Below, in pieces: positions 23,833 to 34,464 of a stretch of DNA of 64,000 bases. The notes under the pieces were generated by a model. That model was not told where the DNA came from. It did not search any database and saw only the letters and a program-made list of their open reading frames with translations. The position numbers and the translations under genes are program-made. Origin of the DNA: Lathyrus oleraceus (taxonomy: Eukaryota; Streptophyta; Magnoliopsida; Fabales; Fabaceae); the NCBI RefSeq assembly GCF_024323335.1, contig NC_066584.1, positions 274,389,618 to 274,453,617 on the forward strand, in the 5' to 3' direction. Positions within the stretch are counted from its first letter, which is position 1. Each line of letters begins with the position of its first letter.

Positions 23833-24951
23833 TTATATTAGTGAAGCAACACACAATCTTTTTGACAATTCTATCCACGTTACAACATATAATAAGTTTT
23901 ATTACAAATTCTTCATCTCATAGAACAATCAACAAAGGTATAATATAAATACTAGGAGCGCAACATTGAAATTTTTTTCAATTTTTTTTTTATCTATTTT
24001 CTCAATTGAGTTGACAATCGAGAAGAAAGTCTTTAGAAGATACGCATTCGAAGTCAAACAAATATAGTTTATGTCCTTTAATTTATTTAATTATTTTTGT
24101 TTATGACTTATTTCCTCGCTTGATCTAACAACCGAGGGAGAAAGTTTTGGTCAACCCAAAGTTTTGATCAAACCTCATTAAAATTCCAACAACAACGGCA
24201 TTTTAGCACATTTTACTTATTCATTTTATTTATTTATAACCTTTTCTCTTGGTTGAACTTACAATTGGAAGAAAAGTTTTTGTCCAATTTGATTTAAAAA
24301 ATTAAATAATAAATCTTTATCTTTCATTTATAAAATAACAATGGTCAAGATACTTTCAACTTATTAATCCGCATGAAACATCAACCATCCGTGTGAAATC
24401 CTATAAAATTTATTTTTGTTGATTTTAGTTTTGTTTATGGGAAGTAAAATATGTTCCTTTGAAGACAAATTTTTTGTCCACTTCTTACTTTTGAATTATT
24501 TCATTTCAATACATATATAAGAATTGTATTCTTATGGATGTACTTTGATATTTACTATAGTTTTTTCAATAAAGTAAACAACTCTCAGTTTACTGTTGTT
24601 GTTTTTATATGTACCATAATTTTTTTCAATAAAGTAAACGACTCTTAGTTTAAGCATAAAAATAAAAGTATTAGAATCCTTTAGTTATATTAAGATTTAT
24701 TATCTTTATTAGAAAGTTGTTGATGCAGAAGAGGCTAGCAAGCTGTTAAGCGTTGTTGCAATTGCTTTATCAAATTGTTCATATAACTATTACTTGTTGT
24801 TTATGAATAGAACATAATGAAATAATATATTATTTATTGCTATTTTATAATATCTTTGCTTCAAATTTTGTGGCCAACAATGAGCTGGAACAAAGTATGC
24901 AAACCTAAGAAAGAATGAGCACTTGGATTCAAACACACTGAATTATTTAAC
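23833..24951 (+). repeat. Segmental duplication, copy B (empty TRIM site)
   Basis: Matches copy A (19761-22390 without the TRIM). At the place of the TRIM insertion this copy reads GAAGCAACACACAATCTTTTTG without interruption. It starts exactly after the Helitron-like CTAG. Unlike copy A, it continues at its right end into the rest of a LINE coding region. Confidence 0.85.
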
Positions 24952-25480
24952 ATGGCACTATTGAGAAAATGCTATTGTTTGAATATGTCTATGCAAAATA
25001 AAACGTTTCGTTGGAGATTGATGCTCAACAAACTTCCAATTAGAGATGAATTAACTAAAAGATTTGTAATTAGCAGGAACCACGATGTGGTATGTGTATT
25101 ATGCTTTACCACGATGTGGTATGTGTATTATGCTTTGGAGAGGAGGAATCTGTAATTCATTTATTTTTTTGGATTCCCATTTTCGGTACAGGTGTGGAGG
25201 AGGGTGTATGCATGGACTGTCATAGCGAGTCCGAAAGCTGCTAAAACGAATGTAGGAAATTTTCTACAATTCCGAACTCAAATGAATGGTAGAATCAAAA
25301 ATAATATAATGGGTTTGTTAGGAACAAGGTGTTGTTCAACGGGACTGCAAAGGGGTGGAGGATGTCTTCGACCATAATAAGTTAGTATCTTGGTCGTGAT
25401 TTGTTACAACACATAGAGGGAAATGCGATTTTAACTTTTTGAATTGGTGTTCTAATCCCATTTCTTGTCTCCTAAGAAAA
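24862..25480 (+). pseudogene. 3' end of a LINE (non-LTR retrotransposon): zf-RVT region
   Basis: The translated pieces follow the order of the plant LINE C-terminus. They are [10 protein letters not shown] then ALGFKHTELFNMALLRK (just after the reverse transcriptase), TFRWRLMLNKLPIRDELTKR, a zinc-binding motif (NHDVVCVLCF, then EEESVIHLFF) and NKVLFNGTAKGWRMS. Stops and frame shifts break it (stop after KKE at about 24916, a frame change at 25136). A 29 bp tandem duplication at 25079-25136 repeats the CVLCF coding stretch. Family members carry out target-primed reverse transcription; only the tail remains here. No poly(A) tail or target duplication could be set with confidence. Confidence 0.75.
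25079..25136 (+). repeat. Exact 29 bp tandem duplication
   Basis: Two identical head-to-tail copies (25079-25107 and 25108-25136) of ACCACGATGTGG...ATGCTTT inside the LINE zinc-finger coding sequence. They look like a recent slippage or repair event. Confidence 0.9.
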
Positions 25481-28400
25481 TGTTGACCGAATTTTAAAGG
25501 GTTGGAGTATCCCTTGTACTCATTTAATAAAATCTTTGCTTATAAAAACACCATGTAACTTACAACTATTTCTATCCTTTGATCCCTTATATTTAATTTA
25601 AAGAGAGCCAAAAGAACTTGCAAAGTGAATTAATAATCATGTTTTGACATACTCTTAAACCAAATAATTAGTATTAAAATAAAGTTATACAAATAGGAAT
25701 AAATATACAAGCAAATAAATAGTAACATTTGGTTTTCATACCTTGTGCTGATTCAGATTAACTATGCATAAAATTTAGCTTTCATTCCTTGTGTTAATTC
25801 AAATTCACTATGCATTAATATTGTGTTTCATGCACAATATTTAGGATTTTATAGAGGACATCAATTTTTCTACCCTTCTTAGATCCCGTCTCTAATTCCG
25901 TGAAGTGGGACGCAATCAACATAGGTTTCCAAAGTGTGTAGGGTATGATGACATTAGAAGTTTGTATCTTGTTGAGCTTAAAGGAACTGGGATATTTGAT
26001 GTTATGAAAGTAATTGGATAACGCTTCTATTGCTAATTCAGACCATACTTTTAGAGAAAAAACAGAAAGAGACATTCTAGAACTTCTTCATCATCCTTTC
26101 TAGCCAAACATACAAAAGTTAGGGTTATGGTTAGTAATCATTCATTACATATAATGAATTTGTAGATTCACCAACATATGAAAGGCATTAGATAATAGTT
26201 TAAATGAATAATATTAAGATTTTAATTTTATAGAATAGGACTCATACAATTACAATTACATGGATCAAATAGTTCGAAATAAATTTATCTTAAAATGCCT
26301 AATCTAAAGAAATTTAGCTATTCGTAATGAAATTATTCATAGCCAAAAAATTAGAAAAAAAGATACATGAATTTAGATATGAAAGTTGGTGTTCACTTGT
26401 GAAAAGCCTCAGCAACCATCAAAATCCAATTCAAAAGTTGATTCCCGAAAGAAAAACATTTTCTTTTATAGTTGTCAAAACCGCTTTCGAATCACCCAGC
26501 GATTAAATGGCATCGTCGAGAGATTTTATCCAAATCAGATTGAGATAAAGGAAAATCTCTAAGTAATTTTTTCAATAGTCTGCCACAAATGTTAGCGTTC
26601 ATTTCCCTTTGGTTTCACCTCGATGTGAGTTACAAAATTCTAGATGTGGTCAAAATAATGCACATACGTCTTAATGTAAAATATGTTAAAAATAGATTTG
26701 CGAATCTTCCGAACTTTCTCCTTTATCTAAAATATTGTCTAAATTCATATTCAAACCATGTGATTCTCCTATAAATACTAGTAAAAACACTAAAAACTAT
26801 TGATAAGACTCAATGATAATGGATCACAATCCCAATCCCAATCTTAAATTGTTACTTGTCCTCAAGAAACATGGTTGCAAAATAAAATTTCAATAGAAAA
26901 ATAAAATTCTTACCCAACCAATCACTATACAATTATGGCTCAGGTGTCGCTTCTACTTTTTATTTCAATTCAAACAAATCTAAAAAATTCTCCCAACTTT
27001 CATGTATACTCAACTTTTTTCTCTTTTTCACTTTTTCACTTAGGTAAATACGATGACAATCATCCAATCGACACAAAACAATTATTTTACAATAAGCTTG
27101 GAAATTTTATAAACAATCAATGAAAATCTAAATTTGAATACGGACTTTTGAGGTCTTTCAAAAGTATAACGTGGCTTATGTCAAATGGGATATTTTGGGA
27201 TAATAGGTTTAAAATTTGGAGTTAAGAACCGGTTATTTTTTCTTATTTTACCATCCTTCTTAACATAGTACACATACTAATTCAAAAGTGTAGATAATAA
27301 TTCATTATATTTCATTGTTATTTATGGAGAAGTCATTTTAACTCCTTTATTTTTATCATTATATTTTCTTTTAGTAACCACATTCTTTAGTGCCCTAACC
27401 TCAAACTTAAGATATTATTAATTCTAAACTTAATCATTTGCATTAATAATGAAAAACATTTTATTTTACCTAACTCTAAAAAATGTGGAAAGATTTATTG
27501 AACACGTGACTCCAAATATAAGAAGGGGGTAAATTGTGGTATTCAAAATTCGTGATTAAATAAGAAAATATGTTACTTAAAAATAACAATTTGTGTTAGT
27601 ACAGTTAGAAAGAAGATATAAGCCTAAAAAAATAAAAAAATGGAAAAGTAAAGAAAATAAATCTAAATAACTGGAAAATAAAGAGATAGAGTTAAGAGAG
27701 ATTGCACCAGGATTTATAAAGGTTCAGCCGATCTTTTAACATACTCGTTTCTTTAAGAATTTCTTCTTGAGAGTTCTAATAAAATAATATCTTTGAGCTT
27801 TTAACAGGTTATGCACAAGAACTTTCTTACAAATGTCTGGAATATTTTATACAGGTTGATCCCTAAAACTAAATGAAGTTTTTACTAAGTTGAGCTCATG
27901 AACCAAAAATGAGATTTTAACCGACTGATCTCAAAAACCAAACAAAGGTTTTGATAGGACCACCTCAATAACCAAACAAGATAAACACTTTAAGAGAATC
28001 ACACCCTTGAAGAAAATAGTATAACTAAAACCTCACAAATATTTTTTATTCACAAGGCACTAAGGGAAATATGGTGAAAGAATAAAAAAGAGAGAGGAGA
28101 GAAATATATAGTGATAAAGGATAGTTAAAACCTGAAATCTAGTGTGTTTTAAAGTGTGGAGAAGTCATCCTTTTATAGGATAAAATTAAGCTCAAAAGGG
28201 AAAATGATCCATGGAATTTTTAATGATTCTAATCAATTAGATGTTATGTCTAATCGATTAGCTAAGCTTAAAAAGGAAAGTTTTTAATCAACATTGTCAC
28301 TAATCGATTATGTGCATCTCTAATCGATTATGAGCGTTACAAAAATGATAAACGATTAACCTTAATGGGATAATTTATTATATCATGCATAAAACCCTCT

Positions 28401-28959
28401 TACTTGATTAGAACAAGTCTCTAATCCATTAGTTAAGCGTAAAAATATTTTCTCGTGGTTTTATCAAAGTTAGGAAGGCTTCAAAAATGTTTAGTGTGTG
28501 TGAGAGTAGCATCTTAGGAGCTACTCTAATACTTTTACAATATTCTTGTTACTTATCATTCAACACATTCCCAAGTACATGGGTTACTTGGCCTCCACAT
28601 GGCTTCCACGCGTCTCCACGTTTGAATTGCTTCAAACCATCACCTGTGTTGATAACTTCCTATAAATCTCTCAACTTCCTTTTTCGAGAATCTTCAATCG
28701 ACTCTTATAGTGTTGTCGAAGCATCCTTAGTTTGGTTGACTTCTCGACTTAAAAACACATTAAGTCCCTAACATCTGATGAATGTGTCAAACTCGGCATT
28801 CGTCGAAGTACTGATTTATACAACCTTTTTCAAGATTATGGACATGTTTCAAAGATAGAGTGATCATAATCTTGTGGATATGTTCCTGAGACTCTTACAA
28901 ACCATATTTAGTGTAGTGTCAAAATTCACAGGGTAACACAAGGGTGCTCACATTAGAAA
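25481..28959. other. AT-rich region without recognised genes
   Basis: A minus-strand frame at 25815-26075 (86 residues, MSLSVFSLKVWSELAIEALS...) continues a plausible frame upstream (ARKDDEEVLE near 26100). It may be a gene fragment of unknown family. At 27620-28480 the sequence has an LTR-like look (GGTTCAGCC, then CAGGTTGATCC; several TAATCGATTA motifs at 28230-28330) but no ends were found. 28487-28771 is an open frame without recognisable domain. Confidence 0.35.
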
Positions 28960-29653
28960 ACCATATCCCTCACCACCGTTACCAAAAATCATCCACATTG
29001 AAGAGATGTCGCTTTTTATACACAAATACATTGAGCGGATTATAGATGTTAAAGGTGACATTAATTATGGTTTTTGATCAGTTTCGAGTTTGCTTGGTAA
29101 AGGAGAGGAGAACCACACATTTATCGGCCAACAACTTCTCCAAGATTTGAAGGCGCATAGAGAATCATACACATCTCTATACGGGAAAAAAGAAAATTTC
29201 GATGCAATCCACGATGCTCTTGTTCCTTGTGTTAGCGGTCTAGCACCATTGAAAAATTAGATGTGCTTCCCTGAAATGGGACATCTTATAGAAATTACTT
29301 ATGATAGGTATGTATTGGTCTAACAAGATATGGTTTCTCAGAAACATTTACTCCACTTCGGAGTACGCCACCTCAAAATTCATCCGGACGCATCATGTGT
29401 ATTGGGTGGCTTTCAAAAACACAACATTTTGTTCATGTTTGCTTGAAGCTGGGGTGTCCTATACCAAAGACATCACCGAAGTGGGAAACACATTTCACAA
29501 AAGAGGCTAAAACTTAGCCGGATCACTTTTTTGAAAGGATGAAAGAGTTTACTAAGTTGGAGAGATTGAAAGAGAATAAAATAAGGAAAAGTCAAAGGTG
29601 ACACCACCTATAAAAATAGATTTAGGTGGGGACACATGTTTTGATGCTTTTTA
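28960..29653 (+). pseudogene. OTU-like cysteine protease domain of MULE-associated type, inactive
   Basis: Translation gives PLPKIIHIEEMSLFIHKYIE, then VKGDINYGF (the OTU active-site loop, normally D-x-x-G-D-G-N-C-G-[FY]), SLLGKGEENHTFIGQQLLQ, DLKAHRESYTSLYG, FDAIHDALVPC, MCFPEMGHLIEITYDRYVLV and IKIDLGGDTCFDAF plus stop at about 29653. This is the order of the OTU domain found at the C-terminus of plant FAR1/MULE-type proteins. The catalytic cysteine is replaced by tyrosine (TAT, near 29072) and the glycine before it by isoleucine. Several stops and frame changes also interrupt it (near 29082, 29260, 29315). The domain normally removes ubiquitin-like modifiers; this one cannot. No transposase core is seen directly upstream. 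Confidence 0.72.
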
Positions 29654-30099
29654 GTATTTATCTAACTATATATTTAGACGGTGACTCATTTTTTGTATGT
29701 ATTGTTAACACCATTTAAGACATATGTAATGTATATTCCTCATTAATTGTATAACAATTGAGGTCAATTTTAATAAAACTTACTTTTTCAACCACTTAAC
29801 AATTTTGTCTCGTATAAAACAGCATAAAACAAATTTTCTATGTTCTGTGGGACAAGTCCGGAGATGCACATTTGTATTAGCCTCAATGTTACTACAAAAA
29901 AATACAAAACATGAGAAATTTCAAAGATACATCTTTGTAGAAACCCTTATGTTAGAAAAAAATAAGATGACTCCGGATACGCATATCTGAAATATCCTCT
30001 AAGACAAGGAGAGAGTTTCTAAAATCCATAATGATCTAAAACTTGTATAAATATGGGGAATCTCATTTCATGTTATTTAGGAAAACACATCAAGCAGAA
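29654..30099. other. Spacer between two MULE-type coding fragments
   Basis: No gene seen. It contains TCCGGAGATGCAC (about 29858) and CTCCGGATACGCATATCTG (about 29972), similar phrases that I associate with subterminal parts of legume MULEs. A possible TATA (TATAAATATGGGG, about 30046) lies upstream of the next coding fragment. Confidence 0.35.
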
Positions 30100-30193
30100 G
30101 GAACATAAATTGTCATGTCGCATTTGTCTACTTCAACGGCGTGAAGCCCTCACTTAAATTTAAGGTTACAGAGTATACCTCTCTTGTACATCT
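30100..30193 (+). pseudogene. MULE (MuDR-type) N-terminal coding fragment, left half
   Basis: The frame reads VAFVYFNGVKPSLKFKVTEY then TSLVHL up to the copia LTR, and is continued by KFIQKNLLHYSDNERVVKLE on the far side at 53616. The protein N-terminus resembles the leader segment of plant Mutator-like transposases. The true ATG is not clear. A 23.4 kb copia/gypsy nest splits it. Confidence 0.55.
30189..30193 (+). repeat. Copia target site duplication, left copy (CATCT)
   Basis: CATCT here, GATCT at 53616-53620. The one-base difference is a later mutation. Restoring CATCT keeps the MULE reading frame (VHL|KF), which supports the original site. Confidence 0.75.
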
Positions 30194-31095
30194 TGAAATT
30201 CAGGTAAGTAGATTCCAAATGTCGTACACAATGTCATGACACCATGGTCAGTACATTGTCACACCACAAATAATGTCAGGATTTAAGTAAGTAGCATTTA
30301 AGTAAATAACACAAATAGTTGTTAACCCATTTCGGTGCAACGTCACCTATATCTAGGGGTATCCAAGCCAGGAAGGAAATCCACTATAACATAATTAGTT
30401 CAAAGTTCTAAGCAACCTCTGATTTTACAAACTTCTCACTTAATCTCTACCCATGGAAGTTTCTATCTAAGACTCTCCTAGATATGAGACCCCTCTCATT
30501 TCCATTCACTCACACAGCAGTGACAGTGACTTCTATCAGAAAACATAATCCTCTCTTGCTTAAAAGATAATGAGGGATTCACAATTACAACTCAATAAAA
30601 CAAGTCTTATTCAAGTATCGAAGAGATACTCGAATGGCTCACAAATACCAAAGACAACTAAACCCTAACACAAACAATATTCAGCGTTACTTCCTTTTCT
30701 TCTTAGGTTTATAAATGATCTTTAAATAGCCTTAGAAAGCCATGAGCTTCAGACTTGATTAATAGTAGATCCAAGGACTCTGCAGAATCTTCTACATATT
30801 TGATTTCAATCATATCAAATGTTTCCTAAAATGTTTTGACATCTTTACTTCGAAACCAAGGCAAAGCAAAATAGTCTTTTGCTTTTCAGAACACGCGTTT
30901 CTTAACCAATACATCTCGTGAAATAAATATTCATAGGATCTTAAGATATCTCACAAAATATAAACAAATCTTTCAAGAAACTAAAACAGGGCACACTTCG
31001 ATGTTGAACCAACATGTCAGGACATCTTGTCCAACATCTTGCTTGAGCACATGTTTTTCCAAAATGCAGCCAATCACTACACACCTGACCTAACA
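30194..31095 (-). repeat. Copia 3' LTR
   Basis: In plus-strand reading it starts TGAAATTCAGG and ends GACCTAACA. It closely matches 52715-53615 with scattered substitutions. Confidence 0.92.
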
Positions 31096-31112
31096 ATCCC
31101 CCAATTTGGAAA
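31096..31112 (-). promoter_or_regulatory. Copia polypurine tract
   Basis: The reverse complement reads CCAAATTGGGGGAT directly before the 3' LTR (TGTTAGGTC...). This is where plus-strand cDNA priming would start. Confidence 0.8.
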
Positions 31113-31639
31113 ATTTTGGCTAAAGCAACTTTTGCATAGACCAATTAGAAAGCAGGTAAAGATCACAACAATAAAAACAACACACGAGCATCGGAAAAAA
31201 CATGATTTTTTACAAACCAAAAACAACAGAGGCTGACGCAGCAGAGAAGGTATTAGCCTCACATCTGAGAGAAATAAACTCTCACATGAAGAACCTACTT
31301 AAGAGAAAAATAAATTCTCTTAGTCATGATGTCACGACATTTTATTTGACTTTATTAAGATATGCAGTCCACACGAAACTAGCCTATCACCATAGGCTTG
31401 AAAAGTAAATGTTCCCCCTTAGTAGCAGAACATGGGCAAGAGCTACTCCCCTTCCATAAGTACTCCCCCTCAAGGGGAAAGAGTCATGGAAGGGCTATCA
31501 ATCTATCATAGAATTACTCCCTTTTTTAGCCAAAAAGTTGACAAACAAAATCAAACTTTAGATGTAATAAAGTAATCAGAAGTTAAGTTACAGACCAAGA
31601 GTACTTTAAAGTGCATAAATATTCAGGGCATAACCCACA

Positions 31640-33732
31640 AAAAAAACACATAAGAACTAGAATACTTCAGTCCTCATCATTGTTGGTTGTCTCTTCATCA
31701 TCACTTGCATCAGTATCTTCTTCATCGACATCTTATTCACTAGTATCTTCTTTACCTGTATCATCACCTTTCAGATTTCCTTCTTCTTCAGACAAGGCCT
31801 TTATCAGGATCTCAAGCCTGCTCTTCCTCTCAGTACAATCTTTGATAGTTTCATCCAAGGTTTTGCATGTATCTTTTAGGCCAGCAAGGATTCCTGCTCT
31901 ATTAGTAGACTTGGAAGGTTTCTGGCCAGATGTCATGACAATATCTGGAACATGTTTCCCAATGAAAATCCTATAATGTAATGACAAGGGGGGTCTCTTT
32001 TGAAGACACTGTCAGAACTGAGCAAAATATTTGGATGTTGACTCAGTATAACACCACAAACTAATGAAGGAATGCTATAGGCATATTCACAACGATGGAG
32101 GCAGCATGCTTCATTGTTTGTTCAAAGACATAGGATCCAAAGTCAAACTATGTCTTGGTCCCTACAATATAAATTAACTTACCCAATCTTGTAGCAATGT
32201 TAGAAGTGTGATTAGTTGGCACCCAAATAGCAACTCCAATTCTGTGAAGTACTGCATACTTCACACTCAAGTAGCTTGCTGACAACTTCCCTTTTCTAGG
32301 TTATTCCTTCATTTGTTTTTCCGTAATTTCTCTGCAAATGACATTGTCAAAAACTTCCACCTCAACTTGTTCTTCTTCATTTCAGCCCAAAAATTGTTTA
32401 TAATTTCAGGGGAGAATCCCACACACCTTCCTCTTACATAAACCTTTCTAAACTCCTTACTTCTCTTGTTATCACACTCCTTAGAGATATTCACTATGAA
32501 TTCTTTAACAAGCATTTCATAGAACTTGCCAAAGTCGGACACACTTTTCATCAATCCAGCTTCTTGAATTAGACCTATCACTTCTTTGCACTCAAAAGCA
32601 TCTTTCCCAAGTTCTCTTTCCAATGCCATTCTCCTTTGGTAAACAAATTTCCACTTTTCTATATTCTCCACAGAGTGAAAGGAGATGTTATCAATTGGAA
32701 CTTCATGAATATTTGTTGGAATCTTCTTCCCATAAGAGTGCTTTCTTGTAGTAGAGATAATGTTATGAACATCACGTTCGACATCAAAGTCAGACTCACT
32801 AGACCCAGAAGGGACTTCCTTCCTTTTCAGAGATTTCTTCTTGGAGATAGGAGTGATAACCTTGCTCCTCCTTTTGTAGGCCTAACACTAGTTCTTCTCT
32901 TGAGAGATTTTGAAGGCGTGTTGGAGGATTCAATTCCTTTACCTTTCCTGTTTTTTAACCTTTTAGCTATTCCTGGAGCTAGTATTTTACCAATGGGCTC
33001 ATCGTCAGAGTCCAGATCATCTATATTCACTATGTTTATATATTGATCCTTCTTCTCTACAGAGTTTTCTTCTTTGTTAGCTAAAAAACTGGACATGCCA
33101 TTAGAATAATCTTTTTCTTCTAATTTTTCAGGGGACTGAGTAAACCTATTGGCATCAGATTTATCCAGAGGGGTTTTAGCAGGGTTATCAGGTTGGGCTA
33201 AGGATGTGGATCCATCCGGCACAACAACAGTCTTAGGTTCAATACCCAAAACTTGAGAGTTCAGCACACAAATATTCTTATCAACGTCGTCTCTATCAGC
33301 AACAATCATGCTAGATTTACTCATAGTAGTAACAGATCTAGGTTTATTAGTGATTTCATATGTTTTAACATTTTCCATAACTTTTGAAACGACGGAACTT
33401 TTTGCAGAAGCCTCAACATTGGGTTCAACATTAATAGGATCAAGGTACATTCTAGTTATTGAGACAGGTTTCTTGACAGTAGTGGAGAGTTCAAGATATT
33501 TTACATCACTAGCAGCCATAGATGGAGAAGAAGAAGTACTTACTTTAGAAGGTTTTCCCTTTCTCTAAGCAGATGTTCGTGGTTTCCTTATAGGGTTTTC
33601 ATGGCCAGGAACCATAGATAATGGAACGACATAAGTAATAACTTCAGCAAGATTCACATCGGTACCGTCACTCCTAGGATTCAATTGTTCTTTGGTGCGC
33701 TTGTTGGGAGTTGAGACAGAAGGTTAAGACAT
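31640..33732 (-). pseudogene. SIRE-type extra 3' ORF (env-like), broken
   Basis: The start is at 33732 (MS, then an immediate stop, then PSVSTPNKRTKEQLNPRS). It is followed by a long open stretch 33519-32827 rich in S, P, K and E, with a basic motif (KRLKNRKGKGIE; KSLKRRTSVRPTKGG), then 32671-32309 (MENIEKWKFVYQRRMALERE ... VYVRGRCVGFSPEIINNFW). Last comes an acidic, coiled-coil-like end (31987-31640, RAGILAGLKDTCKTLDETIK ... acidic tail). An ORF with these features between RNase H and the 3' LTR is known for SIRE elements; its function is not established and an envelope role is only a hypothesis. I see no clear membrane segment. Broken by stops at the start and at about 32820 and 32300. Confidence 0.7.
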
Positions 33733-34012
33733 TTTGGAATTTTGATTTTGAGATATGAACTTCAAAGAGAAGATCGAAAGAAGAGGTGATCGAGAATAAA
33801 TTTCAGAGAGATAGTAGAGAGAATAATGAGGGTAGTGTGCATGATGTTTATGGAGTAGGTAGGATGGCGTGCTGGGAAAATAAGGAAGATTTGTAATGAT
33901 TTTCCTTGATTTTTGTGCATCATTAAATGGAGGTAAGAAAGAATTCTAGTTTCATGTCTCCATATCAGTAATTGCTATAATTCTTCAAGCATGCAAATAC
34001 CCAATTCACCCC

Positions 34013-34464
34013 TTAACTTCTCAAACTGATTTGCATCCAAGGCTTTAGTGAAAATAGCTTCCAGTTACTTCTCAGTGGCCACATGCTCAAGAGTAACAAT
34101 TTTGTCTTCAACAAGATCCCTGATAAAATGATGGTGAATATCAATGTGCTTTGTCCTTCTATGTTGAATGGGATTCGTAGATATATCAATTGCACTCAGA
34201 TTGCCATAATATAATGTCATGACATCTTGTTGGACATTATATTCCTCTAGCATTTGTTTCATCCAATTTTATTGAGAGCAGTTGCTTCCTACTGCAATGT
34301 ATTTAGCCTCAGCCGTAGACAATGACACACAATTCTGCTTCTTGCTAAACCAAGATATTAGATTATTTTCCAAGAAGAAACATCCTCCAGAAGTGCTTTT
34401 TCTATCATTAGTATTGTCTGTCTGATCTACATCACAGTATCTTAAAAGCATGGAATTTGCATTA
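34013..34464 (-). pseudogene. Copia RNase H, 3' part (after the gypsy insertion)
   Basis: The minus-strand frame continues the RNase H started at 48402: RYCDVDQTDNTNDRKSTSGG (the Y-C-D replaces the usual Y-x-D-S-D-W), NNLISWFSKKQNCVSLSTAE, AKYIAVGSNCSQ, then a stop where tryptophan is usual. It goes on as MKQMLEEYNVQQDV, SNPIQHRRTKHIDIHHHFIR-like residues and IFTKALD. It is the C-terminal end of pol. The join at TAATG restores the frame across the gypsy insertion (SHN|ANSM). Confidence 0.82.
34460..34464 (-). repeat. Gypsy target site duplication, left copy (CATTA)
   Basis: CATTA here and at 48397-48401, a perfect 5 bp duplication of copia RNase H sequence. Confidence 0.95.
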
